A stretch of 64,000 bases of DNA from Serratia fonticola (GTDB lineage Bacteria > Pseudomonadota > Gammaproteobacteria > Enterobacterales > Enterobacteriaceae): the NCBI RefSeq assembly GCF_001006005.1, contig NZ_CP011254.1, positions 4,340,001 to 4,404,000 on the forward strand. Reading direction: 5' to 3'. Within the stretch, counting starts at the first letter, position 1. Every line of letters begins with the position of its first letter. Under the pieces are notes generated by a model. That model was not told where the DNA came from. It made no database searches and was given only the letters and a program-made list of their open reading frames with translations. A program made the translations under genes and the position numbers. Of the stretch, positions 7,540 through 15,362 are shown piece after piece.

Positions 7540-8295
7540 TCAACTCCGCGCTAAATTCCCCACGCCACCGTCGATCAGCAGTTCACTGCCCACCATGTAG
7601 CTGGACTCGTCAGACGCGAGAAATACGGCGGCTTTGGCTAATTCCAGCGCGGTCCCCATGCGGCCAATCGGCACCAGCGCGCGGATCTCTTCGCGTAATG
7701 CTTGCTCAGCCTGTGCCGGCAAACCCAGCTTGCCCAGCGCTGGGGTTGCCGTTGGGCCAGGGCTGAGGCCGTTGACGCGAATACCGCGCGGGTGCAGTTC
7801 GGCAGAAAGCGAACGCGCCAAAGACAAAATTCCGGCTTTACTGGCGGCATAGACGCTGCTTTGCGCCAAGCCAATATGCGCGCTGACGGAACCACACAGG
7901 ATCACCGAGGCAGGATTGCCCAGCAACGGTAACAGGGCCTGGATCAAAAACAGAGGGCCTTTGAGATTAGTGTTCATCAGTTGGTCATAACGCTGCTCAT
8001 CCCATTCCTGCAACGGCAGGTGGGTGACATCACCGGCGTTGATATACAAGATATCCAACCGGGGCCAGCTTTTAGCCAACTGCGCGGCCAAAATCGGCTG
8101 TTGGCCGATATCCCCGGCGTCATTGTGCAACAGCACGACATCCCCTAGCATTTCGCCAGTCGCTGTTAACCCGCTTGCGCTGCGCCCGGTGATCGCCACG
8201 GTTGCTCCTTCGGCAATAAACTGCCGGGCCGTCTCCAGCCCGATGCCGCTGGTTCCCCCGGTAATCAACGCGTATTTACCTGCTAATCGTGACAT
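7540..8295 (-). CDS. SDR-family oxidoreductase
   Basis: Classical short-chain dehydrogenase/reductase of 251 residues. The cofactor motif TGGTSGIG is at residues 12-19, NAG at 86-88, and the catalytic Ser136, Tyr149 and Lys153 (YAASK) are present. The GR after the second strand (TGRSA) favours NADP(H). The PGPTATP loop and C-terminal SSYMVGSELLIDGG are typical. It acts in the cytoplasm on an unknown alcohol, ketone or quinone-like substrate. It is transcribed divergently from an HxlR regulator 98 bases away, an arrangement often seen for reductases induced by reactive electrophiles. Confidence 0.92.
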   Translation of the reverse strand: MSRLAGKYALITGGTSGIGLETARQFIAEGATVAITGRSASGLTATGEMLGDVVLLHNDAGDIGQQPILAAQLAKSWPRLDILYINAGDVTHLPLQEWDEQRYDQLMNTNLKGPLFLIQALLPLLGNPASVILCGSVSAHIGLAQSSVYAASKAGILSLARSLSAELHPRGIRVNGLSPGPTATPALGKLGLPAQAEQALREEIRALVPIGRMGTALELAKAAVFLASDESSYMVGSELLIDGGVGNLARS

Positions 8296-8351
8296 AACCC
8301 TTCCTCTCGTTGGTCAGTTACGCCATTATTGGTCTGTCAGTACCTTTTGCA

Positions 8352-8374
8352 TAGTAGGTACCATTTGGATACTA
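8352..8374. promoter_or_regulatory. Candidate operator between SDR and HxlR genes
   Basis: TAGTA (8352-8356) and TACTA (8370-8374) form the arms of an imperfect dyad around GGTACC, in the divergent intergenic region. HxlR-family regulators such as YodB bind TAC/GTA-rich dyads. Only the outer five bases pair well, so this is a weak call. Confidence 0.35.
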
Positions 8375-8393
8375 AAGGACAAGGTGGGATGCA

Positions 8394-8771
8394 ATGGCGT
8401 CAACAGTGAAAGGGCAGGTTGAAAAATATTTTCTTTTACCGCCTGCGGGGGAGCCGTGCCCGATGGTGAGCTTCGTCAATTTGGTTTCGGGCAAATGGGC
8501 CATCCCAATCCTGTATCGCCTGATGGTGATCGACGGCCCGATACGCTTTAGCGAATTACAGCGCGCGGTGGCGCCAATTGCGCAAAAAGAGCTGACGCGT
8601 CAGCTCCGCCAGTTTGAACAATGCGGTCTTGTCACTCGCCAGGTGTTTCCAGAGGTGCCACCACGGGTGGAGTACCAGATAACGCCGCTGGGTAAAACGC
8701 TGCGCCCCACGTTGGACTCGTTGGCCGCTTGGATGCGTGACCATGCGCCTCAGTTGATCGGTAGCCAATAA
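8394..8771 (+). CDS. HxlR-family winged-helix transcriptional regulator
   Basis: A 125-residue HxlR-type DNA-binding protein. The winged helix-turn-helix runs from GKWAIPILYRLMVIDGPIRF through LTRQLRQFEQCGLVTRQVF, with the wing at PPRVEYQITPLGKTL. Cys22 (EPCP) precedes the first helix, as in HxlR members that sense oxidants or quinones by thiol chemistry; a second Cys is at 77. It probably controls the divergent SDR gene and itself. The name is a family assignment; no ligand can be inferred with confidence. Confidence 0.88.
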   Translation: MASTVKGQVEKYFLLPPAGEPCPMVSFVNLVSGKWAIPILYRLMVIDGPIRFSELQRAVAPIAQKELTRQLRQFEQCGLVTRQVFPEVPPRVEYQITPLGKTLRPTLDSLAAWMRDHAPQLIGSQ

Positions 8772-8901
8772 CCGCCGGTAAACTCGTAAGGTTGAGTGAT
8801 TCTCCATCACTCGATACGGAAAGTGCGCAATCGGGTTGATAGCAGTAGAATTTGTCACGATACTGCGTAAACCAATATTTTCGCTGAACAAGGAGTTCCA
8901 G

Positions 8902-9252
8902 ATGGCCGAAGAAACGATTTTCAGTAAAATTATTCGCCGTGAAATCCCTGCCGATGTGGTCTACCAGGACGAACTGGTCACCGCATTTCGTGATATTTCC
9001 CCACAGGCACCGACCCATATCCTGATCGTGCCGAACGTGCTGATCCCAACGGTGAACGACGTGACCGTGGAACACGAGGCCGCCCTAGGCCGTATGATCA
9101 CCGTGGCGGCCAAAATTGCCGAGCAGGAAGGGATTGCCGAAGACGGCTACCGCCTGCTCATCAATTGCAATCGTCACGGCGGGCAAGAGGTCTATCATAT
9201 TCATATGCATTTAGTTGGTGGGCGCGCTCTGGGCCCGTTGTTGTCACGTTAA
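8902..9252 (+). CDS. hinT: Purine nucleoside phosphoramidase HinT
   Basis: HIT-family hydrolase of purine nucleoside phosphoramidates, 116 residues, cytoplasmic. The histidine triad HIHMH occupies residues 99-103. ATG 8902 gives [20 protein letters not shown], the family start, behind AAGGAG; the longer frame from 8836 is discarded. It opens a hinT-ycfL-lpoB-thiK-nagZ-ycfP run as in E. coli, with ycfL 12 bases downstream. Confidence 0.96.
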   Translation: MAEETIFSKIIRREIPADVVYQDELVTAFRDISPQAPTHILIVPNVLIPTVNDVTVEHEAALGRMITVAAKIAEQEGIAEDGYRLLINCNRHGGQEVYHIHMHLVGGRALGPLLSR

Positions 9253-9264
9253 CCGAGGAAGACC

Positions 9265-9654
9265 ATGCGCTATATTCACACGACGCGTTACTTGATGGCG
9301 CTGGTGCTCCCCGCCGCGATGCTGATGGGCTGTAGCAGCCCGAAGGGCATCTCGGTCAATGAACGGCAAACGGTGGTGATGGATTCACCGGTACTGACGG
9401 CGGGTATTCTGGCGGATAACCCGTCTATTGCTGACGCATCTGGCCGCCTGCGGGCCAGTTCGGTGCTCAGCAATACTCAGACCACGCCAGTGACCCTCCA
9501 CTATCGTTTCTATTGGTATGACAAACAGGGGCTGGATATCCTGCCTTTTGAACAGCCGCGCACGGTCACCGTTGCCGCCAATTCAGACGCCGAGATTTAT
9601 TCGTTGAATGGCAACCTTGATGCCAAGCGTGTACGTCTGTATTTATACTTATAA
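9265..9654 (+). CDS. ycfL: YcfL family lipoprotein
   Basis: Small predicted lipoprotein of 129 residues. The signal peptide ends in the lipobox LMGC with the lipidated Cys at 23. The mature part is a compact beta-rich domain (VTLHYRFYWYDKQGLDI). Function is not established. The gene lies directly before lpoB, so a link to the cell envelope is plausible. The E. coli homologue occupies the same place. Confidence 0.9.
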   Translation: MRYIHTTRYLMALVLPAAMLMGCSSPKGISVNERQTVVMDSPVLTAGILADNPSIADASGRLRASSVLSNTQTTPVTLHYRFYWYDKQGLDILPFEQPRTVTVAANSDAEIYSLNGNLDAKRVRLYLYL

Positions 9655-9679
9655 GTTTTGGGTTACGTTGGAGAAGGTA

Positions 9680-10261
9680 ATGAAAAAGTTCCTATGGGTG
9701 GCGCTGGCCGCGTTGGTGTTAACCGGTTGTCCATCACGCCCGCCAGAGCCTACGGCACCGGTGACGGTAGAGCCACAGCCGCAACCAGAGCCTCAGCCTG
9801 AACCGTTGCCACCAACCACCGAGCCGGTGCCACAGCCGCCGAAGATCCAGCAGCTTGACTGGCTGGGCAGCGTGCAGCCGTTGGTCAATCAGATGCTGAA
9901 GGCCGATGGCGTCACGCCTGGCAGCGTATTGCTGTTGGACAGCGTGAAGAACAATACCAATGGCTCATTGAGCATCGGCAACGCCACTTCGGCGCTGCAC
10001 CAGGCTTTGGCATCCAACAAGACCTTTGCCGTCGTGCCGGAAGCGCAGTTGGCGAGCGCCAAACAGACGCTGGGCCTGTCGGCGGAAGATAGCCTCGGGT
10101 CGCGCAGCAAGGCGATTGGCTTGGCGCGTATCGTCAACGCGCAATACGTGTTGTATAGCGCCGTCAGTGGCGATGTGAAGTCACCAGCGATGGAAATGCA
10201 GCTGATGTTGGTACAAACCGGTGAGATCGTCTGGTCAGGCAATGGCGACGTCAAATACTGA
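9680..10261 (+). CDS. lpoB: Penicillin-binding protein 1b activator LpoB
   Basis: Outer-membrane lipoprotein that reaches through the peptidoglycan to stimulate PBP1b (MrcB). The signal peptide has the lipobox LTGC with Cys17. This is followed by a disordered linker of about 45 residues rich in Pro, Glu and Gln, then the globular C-terminal domain (from about residue 65) that contacts the UB2H domain of PBP1b. Start ATG 9680 has GGAGAAGG upstream; the frame is also open from 9608 but that start lies inside ycfL. Total 193 residues. Its end overlaps the start of thiK. Confidence 0.95.
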   Translation: MKKFLWVALAALVLTGCPSRPPEPTAPVTVEPQPQPEPQPEPLPPTTEPVPQPPKIQQLDWLGSVQPLVNQMLKADGVTPGSVLLLDSVKNNTNGSLSIGNATSALHQALASNKTFAVVPEAQLASAKQTLGLSAEDSLGSRSKAIGLARIVNAQYVLYSAVSGDVKSPAMEMQLMLVQTGEIVWSGNGDVKY

Positions 10262-11105
10262 ATCCCAGCTGCGGCGACTCTTGAGTAACAGACTGCCGGC
10301 GGTAAATACCGCCGGTTGTCATTTTAGCCTGGTACAAGGGTTGAGCGGCGAGAGCTGGCGGATCGACAGTGGCGATGTGCAACTGCTGGCCCGTCCGCAG
10401 ACGCCGGAAAAACGCATGCTCGGCGTTAACCGTCGGCGTGAGGGGCAAGTGCTGAAGCGCGCTGGATTGGGCATAGGTCCGAAGGTGTGGTTACAGAGTC
10501 CTGAGTGGCTGATCGTCGAATGGCTTGCCGGTGAGAGCGTTGATGAAACGGCGTTTGCTTCCTTAACGGCCAACGGGGAGTTGGCAGAGCTGACCGCCCG
10601 GTTGCATAACCGTGGGTTGAGTGGTTACCGGCTGGATCTGCAACAGCAATTTACCCGCTATTGGCAGCAAATCGATCGCCGGCGGATCACGCCAGCTTGG
10701 CTGCGTTGGCAGCGCTATTTCATCAACGGTACCATGCCGCGCCCGTTGCAGTTGGCAACGCTGCACATGGATATTCATGCCGGCAATCTGCTGCGACAGG
10801 CCGGGCAGCTCAGGCTGATCGACTGGGAGTATGCTGCCGATGGCGATATCGCCCTGGAGCTGGCGGCGATGTTTCGCTTCAATCAATTTTCCCCGGCTGT
10901 GCAACAACGCTTTTTGGAGCAATACCAACCTCACGGCTATGCCGATTTGCCGCAGTTGGCCTCACAGGTCCAGCGTTGGTTGCCGTGGGTGGATTACCTG
11001 ATACTAATGTGGTGTGAAGTGCGCTGGCAGCAGTGTCGGGATGCGGAATTTTTGCGTTGGGGCGCAGCGTTATACCAGCGTTTTTGTTTATCATCGTCAA
11101 ATTAA
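10242..11105 (+). CDS. thiK: Thiamine kinase
   Basis: Phosphorylates salvaged thiamine to thiamine monophosphate. It has an aminoglycoside-phosphotransferase-like fold: catalytic loop LHMDIHAGNLL and Mg-binding LIDWEYA are intact, and GDIALELAAMFRF follows as in E. coli ThiK. The product has 287 residues from ATG 10242, inside the 3' end of lpoB (20-base overlap). A GTG at 10221 is an alternative start seven codons longer. The N-terminal nucleotide-binding part is poorly conserved against E. coli. Confidence 0.88.
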   Translation: MATSNTESQLRRLLSNRLPAVNTAGCHFSLVQGLSGESWRIDSGDVQLLARPQTPEKRMLGVNRRREGQVLKRAGLGIGPKVWLQSPEWLIVEWLAGESVDETAFASLTANGELAELTARLHNRGLSGYRLDLQQQFTRYWQQIDRRRITPAWLRWQRYFINGTMPRPLQLATLHMDIHAGNLLRQAGQLRLIDWEYAADGDIALELAAMFRFNQFSPAVQQRFLEQYQPHGYADLPQLASQVQRWLPWVDYLILMWCEVRWQQCRDAEFLRWGAALYQRFCLSSSN

Positions 11106-11130
11106 TCATGAATACTGATGTGAGGTGGCC

Positions 11131-12162
11131 GTGGGCCCAGTAATGCTAGATGTCGTCGGCTATGAGCTGGACGCAGAAGAACGCGAGATTTTAAAACACC
11201 CGCTGGTAGGGGGCCTGATCCTGTTTACCCGCAACTTTGCCGATCCGCAGCAGTTGCGTGAGCTGGTTCGCCAAATCCGCGCGGCCTCGCATTCGCGGTT
11301 GGTGGTGGCAGTGGATCAGGAAGGCGGGCGCGTGCAGCGTTTTCGCGAAGGTTTTACCCGCTTACCGGCGGCGCAGTCCTTTGCGGCGCTCAACGATGCC
11401 CAGGAAGGCGGGCGTTTGGCTCGGGAAGCTGGCTGGTTGATGGCCTCGGAAATGATTGCCCAGGATATCGATATCAGCTTCGCCCCGGTATTGGACATCG
11501 GCCACGCCAGCGCGGCGATTGGCGAGCGTTCTTTCCATAGCGATCCGCAGCAGGCGTTAGTGATGGCGGAACGCTTTATCCAGGGGATGCACAGCGCCGG
11601 GATGAAAACCACCGGCAAGCATTTCCCAGGGCATGGCGCAGTCACGGCGGACTCGCATAAAGAAACCCCGCGCGATCCACGGCCATTGGCCCAAATCCGC
11701 GAACATGATATGACTATCTTCCGTGAGCTGATCCAACGCGGATTGCTGGATGCCATCATGCCAGCCCATGTTATCTATACTGAAGCAGATCCGCGCCCGG
11801 CTAGCGGCTCGCCTTACTGGCTGCAGCAAATCTTGCGTCAGGAGCTAGGCTTTGAGGGCGTGATCTTCTCTGACGATCTGTCGATGGAAGGGGCGGCGAT
11901 CATGGGCAGCTATGCCGAGCGTGGCCAGGCGGCGCTGGATGCCGGTTGCGATATGATCCTGGTTTGTAATAATCGGGCAGGGGCGGTCAGCGTGTTAGAT
12001 AACCTGTCCCCGGTCAAAGTAGAGAAATTGCAGCGGTTATATCATCGCGGTCAGTTCACCCGTCAGGAACTGCGCGATTCCGACCGTTGGCAAAAGGCGC
12101 ATCATGCGCTGAGTCAATTGCATGAACGCTGGGAAGAGCATAAGCAACGCTCAGCGGGGTGA
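11131..12162 (+). CDS. nagZ: Beta-N-acetylhexosaminidase NagZ
   Basis: Cytoplasmic glycoside hydrolase family 3 enzyme that removes GlcNAc from anhydro-muropeptides during peptidoglycan recycling, producing inducers of AmpC-type beta-lactamase. The KHFPGHG loop with the catalytic His is present, and the nucleophile Asp lies in [10 protein letters not shown]. The start is taken as GTG 11131 ([14 protein letters not shown], as in E. coli) with AGGTGG just upstream; GTG 11125 would extend it by two codons. The product has 343 residues. It follows thiK by 25 bases. Confidence 0.95.
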   Translation: MGPVMLDVVGYELDAEEREILKHPLVGGLILFTRNFADPQQLRELVRQIRAASHSRLVVAVDQEGGRVQRFREGFTRLPAAQSFAALNDAQEGGRLAREAGWLMASEMIAQDIDISFAPVLDIGHASAAIGERSFHSDPQQALVMAERFIQGMHSAGMKTTGKHFPGHGAVTADSHKETPRDPRPLAQIREHDMTIFRELIQRGLLDAIMPAHVIYTEADPRPASGSPYWLQQILRQELGFEGVIFSDDLSMEGAAIMGSYAERGQAALDAGCDMILVCNNRAGAVSVLDNLSPVKVEKLQRLYHRGQFTRQELRDSDRWQKAHHALSQLHERWEEHKQRSAG

Positions 12163-12238
12163 ACGGCTAGGGCGCCGCAAGAAGGCGGCGTTAATAATGG
12201 GGGCTGCCAGCGGCCTCCAGCTTGTTGCGAGGAACCAC

Positions 12239-12781
12239 ATGATTATTTATTTGCATGGCTTCGATTCCACCAGTCCCGGCAATCATGAAAAGATTATGCA
12301 GTTACAGTTCATCGATCCGGACGTGCGCTTTATCAGCTACAGCACTTTGCATCCGCGCCATGATATGCAGCATTTATTGAAAGAGGTGGACAAGGCGGTT
12401 CAGCAGGAAGGGGATGCCCATCCTCTGATCTGCGGCGTGGGTCTTGGGGGCTTTTGGGCCGAACGTATCGGATTTTTGTGCGGCATCCGTCAGGTGATCT
12501 TCAACCCGAACCTGTACCCGGAAGAACATATGCACGGCAAGATCGACCGGCCGGAAGAGTATCGCGATATCGCCACCAAATGCGTGGAAGATTTCCGTGA
12601 GAAGAACCGCGATCGCTGCCTGGTGGTGCTTTCTCGCCAGGATGAAGTGTTGGACAGCCAGCGTAGTGCCGAGTTGTTGCACAAGTATTATGAAATCGTC
12701 TGGGATGAACAGCAGAGTCACAAGTTTAAAAACATCTCGCCACACCTTCAGCGTATCAAGGCATTCAAGACGCTGGCGTAA
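12239..12781 (+). CDS. ycfP: YcfP family alpha/beta-hydrolase-like protein
   Basis: A 180-residue UPF0227 protein with an esterase-like fold. The N-terminus [18 protein letters not shown] has an HGF oxyanion motif, and a [13 protein letters not shown] elbow replaces the usual G-x-S-x-G with Gly at the nucleophile position, so catalytic activity is doubtful. ATG 12239 is preceded by GAGGAA; the frame from 12122 lies inside nagZ. It closes the hinT-ycfP run. Function unknown. Confidence 0.93.
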   Translation: MIIYLHGFDSTSPGNHEKIMQLQFIDPDVRFISYSTLHPRHDMQHLLKEVDKAVQQEGDAHPLICGVGLGGFWAERIGFLCGIRQVIFNPNLYPEEHMHGKIDRPEEYRDIATKCVEDFREKNRDRCLVVLSRQDEVLDSQRSAELLHKYYEIVWDEQQSHKFKNISPHLQRIKAFKTLA

Positions 12782-12801
12782 CAGTTTTATAACGCATAAC
12801 C

Positions 12802-12846
12802 AAGCCGTGAACGTTGTTCCTAAAGGGCAGCAATTGCGGCTTTTTT
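12802..12846 (+). terminator. Probable terminator after ycfP
   Basis: AAGCCG (12802-12807) pairs with CGGCTT (12837-12842), enclosing an inner imperfect hairpin around GCAGCAATTGCGGC, followed by a T-run (12841-12846). The long loop makes it a moderate call. Confidence 0.55.
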
Positions 12847-12964
12847 GTTTTTGTCGAGCCGGTTTTCGCCGCTTGGCAGCAAAATGCAAAACTGTGATCT
12901 CACGCTAACTATTTGAATCACAATCCTCAAAAAAGCCCTTCGTCCAGCCTTTAACCAAAAAACT

Positions 12965-12978
12965 TTGACGTACATCAA
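12965..12978. promoter_or_regulatory. FNR box upstream of ndh
   Basis: TTGACGTACATCAA matches TTGAT-N4-ATCAA at nine of ten specific positions. FNR represses ndh in anaerobic E. coli, so the site fits oxygen control of this respiratory gene. It lies 136 bases before the start codon within a 332-base gap whose remainder shows only the ycfP terminator and AT-rich promoter-like sequence. Confidence 0.72.
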
Positions 12979-13113
12979 TTTTGGTATGACCAAATAACCT
13001 CTCGTGCTATTCTGGCCTCAGATTGCAGGTTTAACTTAAGCGAACCCTATGTATTCTAAGGATATTATTTATTTACCCTTAGGCAACAATTGGTTCACAT
13101 TCAGGGGGTCATT

Positions 13114-14418
13114 TTGACAACGCCAAAGAAGAAAATCGTTATTGTCGGCGGTGGTGCCGGTGGTCTGGAGCTGGCAACCAGCCTGGGCCATAAACTGGGT
13201 CGTAAGCACAAAGCGGAGATCACGCTGGTGGATCGCAACCACAGCCATTTGTGGAAGCCGTTGCTGCATGAAGTGGCTACCGGCTCCCTGGATGACGGTG
13301 TGGATGCGTTGAACTACCTGGCGCATGCGCGTAACCACTTCTTCAACTTCCAACTGGGTTCACTGGTCAACATTGACCGTGAAAAGAAAACGCTGCAGCT
13401 AACGCAGATCTGCGATGAGCAGGGCTGCCAGCTGGTTCCCGCCCGCGAGTTGAGCTACGACATCCTGGTGATGGCGCTCGGCAGCACCTCGAACGACTTT
13501 GGCACCCCAGGGGTAAGAGATAACTGCATCTTCCTGGATAACCCGAATCAGGCGCACCGTTTCCATAACGAGATGTTGAACCTGTTCCTCAAGTTCTCTG
13601 CCAATCCGGAAGAGAAGGAGAGCGTGAATATTGCCATCGTGGGTGGTGGGGCTACCGGCGTTGAGCTGTCGGCAGAACTGCATAACGCGGTCAAACAGCT
13701 GCACAGCTACGGCTTTGAAGGGCTGGATAACAGCGCCTTGAAGGTTACCCTGGTTGAAGCCGGTGAGCGTATTCTGCCAGCGCTGCCGCCGCGTATTTCC
13801 GCAGCGGCGCACCAGGAGCTGAACAAGCTTGGCGTACGCGTATTAACCAATACCATGGTGACCAGTGCCGATGAGCATGGCTTGAACACCAAAGGCGGCG
13901 AATTTATCAATGCCGATCTGATGGTGTGGGCGGCGGGCATCAAGGCACCGGACTTTATGAAAGAGATTGCCGGGCTGGAAACCAACCGCATCAATCAGCT
14001 GGTGGTTGAGCCAACGCTGCAAACCACCCGTGATGCCAACATCTTTGCCATTGGTGACTGCGCTTCCTGCCCGCGTGAAGGCGGCGGTTTTGTGCCACCA
14101 CGGGCACAGTCTGCCCACCAGATGGCATCACGTTGCTACAGCAACATCCTGGCGATGATGCACGATCAGCCGATGAAGCCTTACGTTTATAAGGATCACG
14201 GTTCACTGGTCTCGCTTTCCCGCTTCAGCACCGTAGGTAGCCTGATGGGTAACCTGATGCGCGGTTCGATGATGGTCGAAGGGCGTATCGCCCGCGTGGT
14301 GTATATTTCGCTGTACCGTATGCACCAGGTAGCGCTGCATGGCTATACCAAAACCGGCCTGATGATGCTGGTGGGTGGGATCAACCGCGTGATCCGTCCG
14401 CGCTTGAAGATGCACTGA
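13114..14418 (+). CDS. ndh: NADH dehydrogenase type II
   Basis: Single-subunit, non-proton-pumping NADH:quinone oxidoreductase attached to the inner membrane. It has 434 residues, as in E. coli. Two dinucleotide folds are present: [10 protein letters not shown] near residue 10 for FAD and [19 protein letters not shown] near residue 180 for NADH. CASCPR and the amphipathic C-terminus [17 protein letters not shown] match the family. The start is TTG 13114, behind AGGGGG, because it reproduces the E. coli N-terminus (which also uses TTG); an upstream TTG at 13090 is less likely. Confidence 0.96.
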   Translation: MTTPKKKIVIVGGGAGGLELATSLGHKLGRKHKAEITLVDRNHSHLWKPLLHEVATGSLDDGVDALNYLAHARNHFFNFQLGSLVNIDREKKTLQLTQICDEQGCQLVPARELSYDILVMALGSTSNDFGTPGVRDNCIFLDNPNQAHRFHNEMLNLFLKFSANPEEKESVNIAIVGGGATGVELSAELHNAVKQLHSYGFEGLDNSALKVTLVEAGERILPALPPRISAAAHQELNKLGVRVLTNTMVTSADEHGLNTKGGEFINADLMVWAAGIKAPDFMKEIAGLETNRINQLVVEPTLQTTRDANIFAIGDCASCPREGGGFVPPRAQSAHQMASRCYSNILAMMHDQPMKPYVYKDHGSLVSLSRFSTVGSLMGNLMRGSMMVEGRIARVVYISLYRMHQVALHGYTKTGLMMLVGGINRVIRPRLKMH

Positions 14419-14448
14419 TGTTTTAACCCGCTTGTTCGGTTGATGAAA

Positions 14449-14479
14449 ACCCACGTAGGCTTGCCGCGTGGGTTTTTTT
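14449..14479 (+). terminator. Rho-independent terminator of ndh
   Basis: ACCCACG (14449-14455) pairs with CGTGGGT (14467-14473), then a T-run to 14479. Confidence 0.9.
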
Positions 14480-14713
14480 ATTGTCGTGAGAAGGGGACAG
14501 GCAGAGATAGGATTCTTCTCAATTCATTGGTTTTGGCCCATTTTCAGTGCGTTTTGCTCATTGAGTCTTATTGCGAGGGTGAACTTCCTTGTGCAGACTT
14601 TAGGGAGTTTACAGACGGCGCGTCACGCACGCCGTAAACCGGGGAAATCGCCTGTGATCAATGCGAGTTTGCCCGGTGCATAATGCGTGGTAACACATTC
14701 AGGAGGATTTCCT

Positions 14714-15250
14714 GTGAACAAATCAATGTTAGCCGGTGTTGGGATTGGTATTGCAGCCGCTCTGGGAATTGCTGCCGTAGCTGGTCTGGACGTATTCACT
14801 CCCGGCCCACAATATGCGCAGGTTCTCGCCGCAACACCGATCAAAGAAACCATCAAAACCCCTCGGCAGGAGTGCCGGAACGTCACGGTGACCCATCGTG
14901 CGCCGGTTCAGGATGAAAACCGCATCGCTGGCTCCGTGCTGGGCGCAGTTGCTGGGGGGGTGATTGGTCACCAGTTTGGCGGTGGCCGGGGCCGTGATGT
15001 TGCGACCGTAGTAGGTGCGTTGGGTGGTGGCTATGCCGGTCACCAGGTGCAGGGGGCCTTGCAAGACAACGACACTACCACCAGCACGCAGCAGCGCTGC
15101 AAAACGGTGTATGACAAATCGCAGAAAATGCTGGGCTATGACGTGACTTATAAGATTGGCGACCAGCAGGGCAAAATCCGCATGGATCACGATCCAGGCA
15201 CCCAGATCCCGCTGGATAGAAGCGGCCAGTTAGTGCTGACCAAGGTCTGA
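14714..15250 (+). CDS. ycfJ: Glycine-zipper 2TM outer-membrane protein YcfJ (UmoD-like)
   Basis: A 178-residue protein of the YcfJ/UmoD group. An N-terminal hydrophobic segment is followed by PRQECRNVTVTHR and the glycine-zipper pair GSVLGAVAGGVIGHQFGGG and VVGALGGGYAGHQVQG. The C-terminal domain holds CKTVYDKSQKMLGYDVTYK with a second Cys. In Proteus, UmoD affects flhDC expression from the envelope; a role here is inference. The start is GTG 14714 behind an excellent AGGAGGA (14701-14707). I see no clear promoter in the 234 bases before it. Confidence 0.9.
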   Translation: MNKSMLAGVGIGIAAALGIAAVAGLDVFTPGPQYAQVLAATPIKETIKTPRQECRNVTVTHRAPVQDENRIAGSVLGAVAGGVIGHQFGGGRGRDVATVVGALGGGYAGHQVQGALQDNDTTTSTQQRCKTVYDKSQKMLGYDVTYKIGDQQGKIRMDHDPGTQIPLDRSGQLVLTKV

Positions 15251-15265
15251 TCTTCGGAGTTTACC

Positions 15266-15300
15266 CTTCACACCAACCCTCTCCACAGGGAGAGGGAGCC
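15266..15300. repeat. Dispersed palindrome, family B (half copy)
   Basis: CACCAACCCTCTCC followed by AGGGAGAGGGAGCC, between the ends of ycfJ and mfd. Family B has the form CCCTCACCCnAACCCTCTCCC...GGGAGAGGG; paired copies lie at 18958-19076 and 25414-25585, a single one at 38993-39032. Confidence 0.7.
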
Positions 15301-15362
15301 GTTCTGGCGTCCTTATCAGGGAACTGCTTTCCCCTTAAAAGGGCGCTGGAACGGTGCGGTAA

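Noticed and set aside
12239..12781. YcfP as an active serine esterase
   Set aside because: The nucleophile elbow reads GVGLGGF without Ser, so a catalytic role should not be assumed from the fold.
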